A stretch of DNA of 37,053 bases. Origin: a virus. A program made the translations under genes and the position numbers. Positions within the stretch are counted from its first letter, which is position 1; the number at the start of each line of letters is the position of its first letter. The stretch is from positions 1-37,053 of IMG/VR virus record IMGVR_UViG_3300027721_000038; one strand, written 5' to 3'. This document shows, in pieces, positions 22,105-28,018 of this stretch. The notes beneath the pieces were generated by a model, which was not told the DNA's origin, searched no databases, and saw only the letters and a list, made by a program, of their open reading frames with translations.

Positions 22105-22296
22105 ATGTACGCACGCGACCTGAAGGCCGGTCAGCGCTTCCAGTTTGTCAACGCTTTTGGCAACGTCCCCGTGAGTGCCCCCGTGTACACGGTAACCCGT
22201 GACGCGCAGCGCGCAAGCGAGCCCGGGTACTGGATCGTCCACACCAACCTCGAGCGGTGGGCGGGTCGCGGTCGTTCCCCTGTGGTGCTGCTGTGA
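22105..22296 (+). CDS. Small basic protein, array unit 4b
   Basis: 63 aa, ATG directly after the preceding TAA. MYARDLKAGQRFQFVNAFGN with later APVYTVTRD resembles small SH3-like beta barrels common in phage accessory genes. Function unknown. Its TGA overlaps the next GTG start (GTGA). Confidence 0.68.
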   Translation: MYARDLKAGQRFQFVNAFGNVPVSAPVYTVTRDAQRASEPGYWIVHTNLERWAGRGRSPVVLL

Positions 22297-22499
22297 CCGC
22301 AAAGCGCGTCACGCTCAAGTCCAAGGGGTTCGACCGGGCATACCACGTCCTGCTGGACGGTGTCAAGGTCGGCGAGGTAACCCGGCAAATTGCTAGCACC
22401 ACGTACACCGGCAAGGTGAACGACGGTAAGCGGGACTGGCAGGTCTGGGGGTTGAACCAAAAGGAAGTCATTGCTGTGGTGGAAATGTACCTCACGTGA
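22293..22499 (+). CDS. Small protein, array unit 4c
   Basis: 68 aa from GTG 22293 (GTGA overlap); an upstream in-frame ATG lies inside the previous gene. Beta-rich, basic (RVTLKSKGFDRAYHVLLDGV, then KVGEV). Unknown function. Confidence 0.68.
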   Translation: MTAKRVTLKSKGFDRAYHVLLDGVKVGEVTRQIASTTYTGKVNDGKRDWQVWGLNQKEVIAVVEMYLT

Positions 22500-22525
22500 C
22501 CTTCCCAAATGGAATCACGAAACCC

Positions 22526-22554
22526 TTGACAACCGGATGCATCCGGACCATACT
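22526..22554 (+). promoter_or_regulatory. Array promoter with perfect 14-bp palindrome
   Basis: Consensus TTGACA, 17-nt spacer, CATACT. The spacer holds the perfect palindrome CCGGATGCATCCGG (22533-22546), a likely operator. Confidence 0.85.
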
Positions 22555-22579
22555 TGCGTCACCTACTAAGGAGACCGAC

Positions 22580-22837
22580 ATGCCCCAAGTCAAAATGACC
22601 GAACTCCCACGCACCGAGCTTGCACAGTTCGACTGGATAGTTGGTCCGGTTTATGCAGCGCACGTTGCGGACCTGTACGACATAGCGCTTGTGTATCAGG
22701 GTCCGGGAGCGTATGCAGTGGTCCGCCCCTCGCACCAGGCCTACGTCGCATGCTGCCCCAACGAGCGCAAAGCGCAGCAACTCATCGAGTCGCTTGCTGA
22801 CGCGCTGTCCGACGACGAGCGCACCCGACCCGTCTAA
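22580..22837 (+). CDS. Small acidic protein, array unit 5
   Basis: 85 aa, ATG with AAGGAG 7 nt upstream; a longer start through the promoter was rejected. Two cysteines (VACCPNERKAQQL). Alpha/beta, unknown. Terminator at 22861-22884. Confidence 0.72.
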   Translation: MPQVKMTELPRTELAQFDWIVGPVYAAHVADLYDIALVYQGPGAYAVVRPSHQAYVACCPNERKAQQLIESLADALSDDERTRPV

Positions 22838-22860
22838 CCCCTGCAACATCTGGACCAACT

Positions 22861-22884
22861 AAGGGCGCGGAGGCGCCCTTTTTT
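22861..22884 (+). terminator. Rho-independent terminator, array unit 5
   Basis: Stem AAGGGCGC/GCGCCCTT, GGAG loop, six T. Preceded by TGCAACATCTGGACCAAC. Confidence 0.9.
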
Positions 22885-22897
22885 GCGTCCAAAAGAC

Positions 22898-22927
22898 TTG
22901 CCCTCCCCGCGCGGTTCATGGTACAAT
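22898..22927 (+). promoter_or_regulatory. Extended -10 promoter, copy 2
   Basis: TTGCCC, 18-nt spacer, TGG-TACAAT, followed by GGTCCAAA. Confidence 0.75.
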
Positions 22928-22989
22928 GGTCCAAACGGGTTGCGCCCGGGTCGTGCTGCACGGCAGCGAAAATAAAGTGGACGCACCCC

Positions 22990-23018
22990 TTGCCTCCTGC
23001 ATCCGGATGACCCATACT
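22990..23018 (+). promoter_or_regulatory. Array promoter
   Basis: TTGCCT, 17-nt spacer with GCATCCGGA, CATACT; aaaataaa lies upstream. Confidence 0.75.
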
Positions 23019-23044
23019 ACCAACAGTTCAACAGGAGACCCGAC

Positions 23045-23323
23045 ATGCCCCAAGCCCACACCGCTCGCATCGTTACCTTCCACCGCTCGCAGGGTTGGAC
23101 CACAATAACGCTTGACCTCACGAAAAAGTCCGTGGCGGTTTGGGCGCGGTCGGTCGGGTACACGGTCACCGGCGTCAAGGAGCAAAGCTCCAACCCGCGC
23201 ATGCAGTTCCGCGCCGAAATGGTGGGTGAACCCATTATTGCGGAACTGGTCGGTCCCATGTACGACGGGGACGGGGTTGTGCGGTACGAAAGCACCGAAG
23301 CCTATGACGCGCTGTCAAGGTAA
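23045..23323 (+). CDS. Small protein of unknown function, array unit 6
   Basis: 92 aa, ATG with AGGAG. Alternating beta strands (ARIVTFHRSQGWTTITLDL, KKSVAVWARSVGYTVTGV), possibly a small beta-barrel. Starts MPQ like the gene at 22580 and has the same leader layout, but the rest is different. Unknown function. Confidence 0.72.
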   Translation: MPQAHTARIVTFHRSQGWTTITLDLTKKSVAVWARSVGYTVTGVKEQSSNPRMQFRAEMVGEPIIAELVGPMYDGDGVVRYESTEAYDALSR

Positions 23324-23341
23324 ATAAATCAGCGCGGGGGC

Positions 23342-23370
23342 TTGACCTCCCCCGTGCGTTGACCTAAGCT
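23342..23370 (+). promoter_or_regulatory. Array promoter with inverted repeat
   Basis: TTGACC, 17-nt spacer, TAAGCT. GCGGGGG and CCCCCGT flank the TTGAC as inverted repeat arms; aaataaa upstream. Confidence 0.72.
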
Positions 23371-23396
23371 GCTCACAGTTCAACAGGAGCCCCGCA

Positions 23397-23546
23397 ATGA
23401 CCTTCGACCTGCACATTGACGCAAGCATCCGCGACCTGCTGCTGCAAGCGCTCGCGCCCCTTGCCACGCCCGGTTCCGAAGCGGAAGCTGTAGCTGACAT
23501 GCTGCGCGACCTCGAACCCACTGGTCTCAACGACCTCACCGCCTAA
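23397..23546 (+). CDS. Very small acidic helical protein, array unit 7a
   Basis: 49 aa, ATG with AGGAG. Acidic amphipathic helices (IDASIRDLLLQALAPL, EAEAVADMLRDLEP). Unknown. First of three closely linked genes (23397, 23556, 23855). Confidence 0.62.
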   Translation: MTFDLHIDASIRDLLLQALAPLATPGSEAEAVADMLRDLEPTGLNDLTA

Positions 23547-23555
23547 GGAGTTGAC

Positions 23556-23858
23556 ATGCCCCTCCGCATCTGCTATCACCCGCTGCTCGCGCAACAGCAA
23601 GTCAACACGCGCATGCTCCCCTTCGCCATGTTCGGTATCACGGGAGGGTACGGTCGCACACGCGCTGCACTGGTCGACGCTGTGCGCAACGGGAACCATG
23701 TGGTCGCCCGGGGCTTGTTCGACAAGCTTGTGCTCGAGGGTGTACGGGACGACGTTAAGGAAAACGGAATCACCGAGCGGGAAGCGTACGACGGTCTAGC
23801 CCTTGCATGCAAGAACGAGACCATGTTCGCCGGGTTTGTGGTGGAGGGTGCGCTGTGA
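23556..23858 (+). CDS. Small protein of unknown function, array unit 7b
   Basis: 100 aa, ATG with AAGGAG. Alpha/beta (FGITGGYGRTRAALVDAVRN, VVARGLFDKLVLEGVRDDV). No catalytic motif recognised. TGA overlaps the next GTG. Confidence 0.7.
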   Translation: MPLRICYHPLLAQQQVNTRMLPFAMFGITGGYGRTRAALVDAVRNGNHVVARGLFDKLVLEGVRDDVKENGITEREAYDGLALACKNETMFAGFVVEGAL

Positions 23859-24076
23859 CCATCCTCATGACCATTAAGGTCCACGAAGGGGGAAACCCGA
23901 ACAACCCCGTTGTCAAGCTCCACGTCGAAAGCGACGGGACCGGCCACAGCTTCACCGTCCGAGCCGGCGGGAAGGCCCTGCTAGCGGATGGAAGCAAGAA
24001 TCGTTCGCATCCGGTGCTGAGCGCAGCGACTCAGGATGCACTGCGGGAGGCGACCGCTGTGGTCACCGACCTGTAG
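23855..24076 (+). CDS. Small protein of unknown function, array unit 7c
   Basis: 73 aa from GTG 23855 (GTGA overlap, GGAGGG upstream); ATG 23867 is an alternative. Beta-rich start (TIKVHEGGNPNNPVVKLHVE), helical end. Unknown. Terminator at 24097-24128. Confidence 0.68.
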   Translation: MTILMTIKVHEGGNPNNPVVKLHVESDGTGHSFTVRAGGKALLADGSKNRSHPVLSAATQDALREATAVVTDL

Positions 24077-24096
24077 AGGGTTGCAAGAATTGGACC

Positions 24097-24128
24097 AAAG
24101 GGAGCCTCCGGGCTCCCTTTTTATTTTT
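24097..24128 (+). terminator. Rho-independent terminator, array unit 7
   Basis: Stem AAAGGGAGCC/GGCTCCCTTT, TCCG loop, then T-rich tail. Preceded by TTGCAAGAATTGGACCAA. Confidence 0.92.
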
Positions 24129-24139
24129 CACGCAGGGGC

Positions 24140-24169
24140 TTGACGTGCATCCGCTAGATGTGGTACAAT
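24140..24169 (+). promoter_or_regulatory. Extended -10 promoter, copy 3
   Basis: TTGACG, 18-nt spacer with GCATCCG, TGG-TACAAT, followed by GGTCCAAA. It would transcribe repeat copy B. Confidence 0.78.
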
Positions 24170-24199
24170 GGTCCAAACGTCTGCGCGACGCGCCCGAAT

Positions 24200-24346
24200 T
24201 GCTGCGCTGCACTGTGGATAAATCTGTTCATAACTCTCACCATGCGTCGATCGGTCATGCCCCCTTGCGTCGGTACAGGGTCGGTCGAAAATCGCTTAAA
24301 TCGCGTTAGGCGCGGTTCTACGTGGAATGCAAGTCTTGGACCAACT
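24200..24346 (+). repeat. About 145-bp imperfect repeat, copy B
   Basis: Homologous in order to copy A (20840-20986). Contains TGTGGATAA, the exact complement of the DnaA box TTATCCACA, then TGTTCATAA 7 nt later, GCGTCGATCGG, GTACAGGGTC and GGAATGCAAGTCTTGGACCAA. Non-coding by inspection. Confidence 0.74.
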
Positions 24347-24373
24347 ATTTGCCGAAAATAGTTCGAAAAAGGG

Positions 24374-24402
24374 TTGACGTCTGGATGTAGTTGACGCATA
24401 CT
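24374..24402 (+). promoter_or_regulatory. Array promoter
   Basis: TTGACG, 17-nt spacer, CATACT; preceded by an A-rich tract (cgaaaatagttcgaaaaa). Confidence 0.72.
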
Positions 24403-24428
24403 TGCTTCAGGTTCAACGGGAGAGCGAC

Positions 24429-24791
24429 ATGACATTAGAAGTAGGCGTTCGAGGATGGCTCCGGGCAACGAGCAAGCGCACCGAAGACGGTGACGTGGTT
24501 GTGGTGGAGGACTTCAACGTCATCGCTCGGGACGCTACTGGTCGCCAGTGGGTCCATGAGGTCACCTTCGCGGGTCGCGTTGGTGAGACCGAGGAAGGTT
24601 TCGGTTACGGTGTGGACGGGGACGAAGCTGCTGCACAGCGCTTGGCGGACCGCGTCAACGCGCACCTCGCTCACGAGGGTACACTGGACGCGCGTCGCTG
24701 GACCGAAATCGAGGCGGCTTACGGTTCCGAGGCTTATGTCAACGGCGGGGGCGAGGAAGCGCTTATCGCTTGGGAGCGCTCGGTCCGCTGA
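24429..24791 (+). CDS. Acidic protein of unknown function, array unit 8
   Basis: 120 aa, ATG with GGGAG; longer in-frame start rejected. Beta-rich N-terminal half (VVVVEDFNVIARDATGRQW), helical Ala/Arg C-terminal half. No family recognised. Confidence 0.72.
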   Translation: MTLEVGVRGWLRATSKRTEDGDVVVVEDFNVIARDATGRQWVHEVTFAGRVGETEEGFGYGVDGDEAAAQRLADRVNAHLAHEGTLDARRWTEIEAAYGSEAYVNGGGEEALIAWERSVR

Positions 24792-24811
24792 AAATAAAGA
24801 TGCACGGGGGC

Positions 24812-24840
24812 TTGACTCCCCGTGCATCCTGACCCACACT
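24812..24840 (+). promoter_or_regulatory. Array promoter with perfect 11-bp inverted repeat
   Basis: TTGACT, 17-nt spacer, CACACT. Arms 24799-24809 and 24818-24828 are perfect complements with the -35 in the 8-nt loop. On the minus strand the hairpin is followed by TTTATTTT and could terminate leftward transcripts. Confidence 0.82.
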
Positions 24841-24866
24841 ACCTCCATCGACTACTGGAGCACGAC

Positions 24867-25157
24867 ATGAAACCCGAACTCATTGGACCGCCCGACCTCC
24901 GCAGCATGACGCAGCGGCAGCGCTTGAACCACCTCAAGGCGCAGGGCATCGAGCTGGACCTCGCTACCTCCCACGGGGGCGGGAACCGGGACCACGGGAC
25001 ATGGAGCGTCGAGTTCCGCGGACCGGGACTGCCCAACCGCTACACCCAAATTCAGGTCCGCTGCCGCACGTACAGCGGCAAGTTCGACGGGAAGCGCGCG
25101 TGCGAGCGGGAAGCCAAGGAGCTCGCGGTCGCTCGGATGCTCGGGTTGGACGACTGA
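24867..25157 (+). CDS. Basic protein of unknown function, array unit 9
   Basis: 96 aa, ATG with TGGAG. N-terminal helix-turn pattern (LRSMTQRQRLNHLKAQGIEL), basic beta part (YTQIQVRCRTYSGKFDGKRA) and a helical end AKELAVARMLGLDD. Possibly a small nucleic-acid-binding protein; no family recognised. Confidence 0.72.
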   Translation: MKPELIGPPDLRSMTQRQRLNHLKAQGIELDLATSHGGGNRDHGTWSVEFRGPGLPNRYTQIQVRCRTYSGKFDGKRACEREAKELAVARMLGLDD

Positions 25158-25176
25158 AAATAGTTCGCCCGGGGGC

Positions 25177-25205
25177 TTGAACTCCCGGGCGTGTCGACGT
25201 ACAAT
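25177..25205 (+). promoter_or_regulatory. Array promoter with inverted repeat
   Basis: TTGAAC, 17-nt spacer, TACAAT. CGCCCGGG (25166-25173) and CCCGGGCG (25184-25191) flank the -35. Confidence 0.8.
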
Positions 25206-25230
25206 GGGTCCACGTTAACAGGAGACTGAC

Positions 25231-25965
25231 ATGGCCGAACTCGAAGGTGTGCAGAGGGAGAAGGTGCTGGACCGCGTCCGCAAGATGCTGGCTCTGGCGA
25301 ACGACGACGGTGCAGCCGAGGGTGAGCGGGACAACGCGCTCCGCATGGCGCACAACACGCTCGCCAAGTACGAAATGACGCTCATCGAGCTCGACGCATT
25401 TGCGCGCGAGAAAGCGGACCCGCGCGGACGCTTCGACACCGAGGGTTGGAACCTGCTGTGGTGCAGGTACATCCGGCAGACGGTCGCCCGGCTGTTCGGT
25501 TGCGAGTACCTGCAAGGGGGCAAGATTAACGCCACGCGCGGTCGGCACATTTACATCGGTCGCACAAGCAACACCGCGACCGCTGCGTACATGAGCGACT
25601 TCATTATCCAGGGTGTCATCCGCGAAGCGGACAAGCGCTACGGCCACCGGCTCAACCCGGAAGGTCGCTCGTTCTGCACCGGCGTGAGCGACCGCTTGCG
25701 GGTCCGCGTGCGGGAGCTACAGGAAGCGAACCGCAAGGAACTCGAAGCCACCCCCGGCACAGCGCTTGTGCTTGCGGACTACTGGCGCACCGAGGCGGAA
25801 GCGAACGACGAGTGGATGACCGCCAACATGAAGGTCGGCAAGGCCCGGGCCGTTGCGCGCAGCAGCATCCACGCTGGCTCGTACCACGCTGGCAAAGCGC
25901 ACGCGGACAGCATTAACCTGTCCCGTCAGCTGAGCGCCGGCAAGGGTGCTCCCCGACTCAAGTAA
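25231..25965 (+). CDS. DUF2786-domain protein
   Basis: 244 aa, ATG with AGGAG. The N-terminus VLDRVRKMLALAND...EGERDNALRMAHNTLAKYEM (10-49) matches DUF2786, a helical domain common in phage and bacterial proteins that handle DNA or zinc. The rest, including a basic TSNTATAAYMSDFI and RLRVRVRELQEANRKELEA segment, resembles the DUF7168-type C-terminal domain. Function not established. Largest gene of the array and its last unit, with its own promoter. Confidence 0.78.
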   Translation: MAELEGVQREKVLDRVRKMLALANDDGAAEGERDNALRMAHNTLAKYEMTLIELDAFAREKADPRGRFDTEGWNLLWCRYIRQTVARLFGCEYLQGGKINATRGRHIYIGRTSNTATAAYMSDFIIQGVIREADKRYGHRLNPEGRSFCTGVSDRLRVRVRELQEANRKELEATPGTALVLADYWRTEAEANDEWMTANMKVGKARAVARSSIHAGSYHAGKAHADSINLSRQLSAGKGAPRLK

Positions 25966-25969
25966 CCGC

Positions 25970-25999
25970 TTGCGATCAAGCGCAGGAGCCGCCTACTAT
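25970..25999 (+). promoter_or_regulatory. Promoter of the csrA leader/operon
   Basis: TTGCGA, 18-nt spacer, TACTAT; it starts a ~290-nt leader ahead of csrA. Confidence 0.55.
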
Positions 26000-26292
26000 G
26001 CACACACCCCGGGCAGCGCGGGAAATCAGCTGCCGGGGGCAGGGTCGGTCCGGATGAGTACAGTAATGTGAAAACCGGATTCGCCCCTGTCCCATACTTT
26101 ACTGGACCTCAACGGGGTGCAGGACACCGGGCAACCGGAAACAAGTACCGTTGCGCGAAGTCCGACCGAGGGATGGGTCGCGCTATCCTTCGGGACGACA
26201 CCCGTAGGCGCGAACCCTGCGGTCACGGCGGACGGGTCGGGGACTGGTGCCTCGACCCGTCTTGCTCTAACAATAGACAAGGGAGTGGACGG
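26000..26292 (+). ncRNA. Structured GGA-rich leader, possible CsrA-binding (CsrB/Rsm-like) RNA
   Basis: Non-coding by inspection. At least four hairpins present GGA in the loop: 26007-26038 (loop GCGGGAAATCA), 26116-26128 (GGTG CAGGA CACC), 26163-26180 (loop GAGGGATG, matching the CsrA consensus ARGGAUG) and 26231-26261 (perfect 9-bp stem, loop starting GGGA). More unpaired GGA words and the csrA RBS (AGGGAGTGGACGG) follow. CsrA binds GGA in loops, so autoregulation or a sponge RNA is likely. A 60-codon GTG-started frame (26117-26299) runs through it and looks less convincing. Confidence 0.5.
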
Positions 26293-26472
26293 ATGCTGAT
26301 TTTGACTCGTAAGCCCGGCGAAACCATTTGCATCGGGGACGAAATCCAGATTACAATACTCGGTGTCTCGGGGCATCAAATACGCATCGGCATCGATGCA
26401 CCTCGGGACGTGCCGGTCGACCGCAAGGAAGTGTACTTGCGCAAACAAGCTGAAAAAGGGATTGACAAATGA
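26293..26472 (+). CDS. csrA: CsrA/RsmA carbon storage regulator homolog
   Basis: 59 aa, ATG with GGGAG 7 nt upstream; the in-frame upstream extension was rejected. [20 protein letters not shown], then [20 protein letters not shown] and [14 protein letters not shown], matches CsrA along its full length (about 61 aa). L4 and R6 and the R of VDRKE, the two RNA-contact regions, are kept. CsrA dimers bind GGA loops in mRNA leaders and block or activate translation. A phage copy may redirect host or phage translation. Its stop overlaps the next start (ATGA), and its leader is GGA-rich. Confidence 0.93.
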   Translation: MLILTRKPGETICIGDEIQITILGVSGHQIRIGIDAPRDVPVDRKEVYLRKQAEKGIDK

Positions 26473-26789
26473 CCACACATGAGCTCAAGGTTTGGCCCGA
26501 GTTCTACGGACCTCTGCACACCGGCGACAAGCTGTTCGAGCTTCGCTATGATGACCGATACTACAAGGTCGGCGACGGTCTGGTGCTGCGTGAGTTCGCA
26601 CCGTGCCGCGCATGCCATGGCAAGGGCCAGCAGCCCATGCTCGGCGCAGGGATGGACCCGTTTGCGTGCGAGGAGTGCAAGGGAACCGGAGGTGCGTACA
26701 CCGGGCAGTCCATCCGGCGCGTCATAACGTACATCCTCAAAAAGCACGTCGCACTCCAGTCCGGTTACGTTGTGCTCGGCTTGACGTAG
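26469..26789 (+). CDS. DUF3850/ASCH-like protein with DnaJ-type zinc insertion
   Basis: 106 aa, ATG overlapping the csr[24 protein letters not shown] and [12 protein letters not shown] match the DUF3850 (ASCH/PUA-like) RNA-binding fold, and its last strands are [20 protein letters not shown]. Between them a [11 protein letters not shown]...CEECKGTGG segment with two CxxCxGxG motifs resembles the DnaJ zinc finger. ASCH domains bind modified RNA/nucleotides, and co-translation with CsrA suggests an RNA role. Insertion of a zinc finger into the fold is unusual. Confidence 0.8.
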   Translation: MTTHELKVWPEFYGPLHTGDKLFELRYDDRYYKVGDGLVLREFAPCRACHGKGQQPMLGAGMDPFACEECKGTGGAYTGQSIRRVITYILKKHVALQSGYVVLGLT

Positions 26790-26790
26790 C

Positions 26791-26985
26791 ATGTTCATCC
26801 CAAGCTGGCAAGAGAAAATGCTGGACCGTGCCGCAAGGCACGTCCTGCTGCCCGTTTGGGTTCGCGCTGACGGAGGAACCATTTGCACTCACCCCGGATG
26901 TGGGCTACCATATCGGGATCACCCGCAAGCGGTGCCGCACATCACGCTCACGCTGCTGTGTGACGGGAGGTACGTGAAGTTATGA
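26791..26985 (+). CDS. Small zinc-binding-like phage protein
   Basis: 64 aa, ATG one base after the previous stop. ICTHPGCGLPYRDHPQAVPH carries two Cys and two His in a likely zinc site, and the ending LCDGRYVKL is a common phage word. Unknown function. TGA overlaps the next ATG. Confidence 0.72.
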   Translation: MFIPSWQEKMLDRAARHVLLPVWVRADGGTICTHPGCGLPYRDHPQAVPHITLTLLCDGRYVKL

Positions 26986-27257
26986 CCATCAGTACACCGC
27001 TCGAAATGATTGCCATTTGGCGTCAAGGGTGCTCGGTGTCCGCAGAGCGCACGGACCCGGATGACTTGAAGCACGAGGGTCCGCAACCCGAGCTCTGCCC
27101 CGAATGCACACGGGGACTTGTCGACGGGCTGGAAGTGTGGTTACGCATGCCCCTCTGGAAGCGCGTGTGGCTTCAGTCGCGCGGTTATGTGTGGCTGCGC
27201 AAGTACGTGGCCTGGAAGATGAACCAACATCCTGACAAGCGAGGAAGCGAAAATTGA
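26982..27257 (+). CDS. Small Trp-rich protein with CPEC motif
   Basis: 91 aa, ATG in an ATGA overlap. CSVSAERT...CPECTRGL suggests a zinc ribbon half-site, followed by a Trp-rich basic helix (WLRMPLWKRVWLQSRGYVWL). Unknown. Last full gene of the csrA operon. Confidence 0.7.
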   Translation: MTISTPLEMIAIWRQGCSVSAERTDPDDLKHEGPQPELCPECTRGLVDGLEVWLRMPLWKRVWLQSRGYVWLRKYVAWKMNQHPDKRGSEN

Positions 27258-27343
27258 TTACCGTTCTCTGGGTTATGCTTGGTGTGGCTGTAGTCGCTGG
27301 AATAGTTGAAGCGGCTCTGACGGTGTGGCGTAACGAGGAGTAA
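27254..27343 (+). CDS. Very small membrane protein
   Basis: 29 aa from TTG 27254 in a TTGA overlap, AGGAAG upstream. It is one transmembrane helix (VLWVMLGVAVVAGIVEAALT) with a short charged tail. Could be a lysis or membrane accessory peptide; not assigned. Confidence 0.5.
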   Translation: MITVLWVMLGVAVVAGIVEAALTVWRNEE

Positions 27344-27382
27344 GCAATAGCTATTGCATGATGCATAGTCGGTGCGTATAGT
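27344..27382 (+). promoter_or_regulatory. Promoter of the virion gene block with 14-bp palindrome
   Basis: TTGCAT (27354-27359), 17-nt spacer, TATAGT (27377-27382). The perfect palindrome GCAATAGCTATTGC (27344-27357) overlaps the -35 and is a likely operator. Confidence 0.82.
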
Positions 27383-27413
27383 GTGCCAGTATTGATTTGA
27401 TTACGGAGCACAC

Positions 27414-27755
27414 ATGGCAGTCGCGGGTACACTTGGGGGCGAGCTCCACCTTGTAGCGCGGCACGGCCACACCGTTGGCGCGTTCACGGTAACGTGGACC
27501 GATGCGAATGGTGCAGTCGACTACACGGGCGCCACGTTCGACTCCGCAATCAAGCCCACATGGGACGACGCTGCGGTCGACAACTTCGACATCGCGCAGA
27601 CCAACGCTGCTGGCGGCGTGTTTGAATTCGAGCTCCCCTTCGGACGCTGTGCTGCGTTGACGGAGGGTGCGAAATACGTGTACCTGATCAGCGTTACCTT
27701 GGGCGGGAAAAAGATTCCCCTGCTCCAAGGCACGCTCGATCTTAGGGGCGCGTGA
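27414..27755 (+). CDS. Virion appendage-like beta protein
   Basis: 113 aa, ATG with CGGAG. Pattern of a BppU-like/Ig-like N-terminal domain: GAFTVTWTDANGAVDYTGAT, GGVFEFELPFGRCAALTEGA, then KYVYLISVTLGGKKIPLLQG. Such domains attach receptor-binding proteins to the baseplate. First gene of the structural block. The GTGA/TGATG overlap with the next gene supports translation. Confidence 0.7.
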   Translation: MAVAGTLGGELHLVARHGHTVGAFTVTWTDANGAVDYTGATFDSAIKPTWDDAAVDNFDIAQTNAAGGVFEFELPFGRCAALTEGAKYVYLISVTLGGKKIPLLQGTLDLRGA

Positions 27756-27982
27756 TGCTGACGGTTGTCCCACAGTGGGGGCAGCTACAGGTTAACGGCG
27801 GCTCGGCGCAGGCTTTGCAAGTTACCGCGCCGAACGGTGTGCTTCTCGACGTTGGAATGTCCAGCGTTACGAACATTGACGTTGGACTCCCCGCAACCAT
27901 CAATCTAGATATCGGCGTGCAAGGCCCTCCGGGCTCTGGCGGCGCAGGTACAGGCAACTCCTATTTCCCGAGCGGTTGGTAA
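27755..27982 (+). CDS. Collagen-like short tail protein
   Basis: 75 aa from ATG 27755 (TGATG with the previous stop; GTG 27752 possible). Beta-rich N-terminus (QLQVNGGSAQALQVTAPNGV) then a collagen-like GVQGPPGSGGAGTG ending SYFPSGW. Short collagen-like linkers occur in phage fibres; likely a virion linker or tail-tip piece. Confidence 0.7.
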   Translation: MLTVVPQWGQLQVNGGSAQALQVTAPNGVLLDVGMSSVTNIDVGLPATINLDIGVQGPPGSGGAGTGNSYFPSGW

Positions 27983-28018
27983 CGCCGCGCTCATCCAAAT
28001 TTTTTATCGAGGTTCGCC

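Noticed and set aside
26047-26074. Hammerhead ribozyme-like core (GGATGAG ... GTAA ... GAAAAC)
   Set aside because: The conserved CUGAUGA word is changed (U4 is G) and helix II does not pair well, so a catalytic ribozyme is not supported.
26117-26299. 60-codon GTG-started ORF across the csrA leader
   Set aside because: Weak ribosome site, overlap with csrA start, and it lies in a region better explained as structured GGA-rich RNA.
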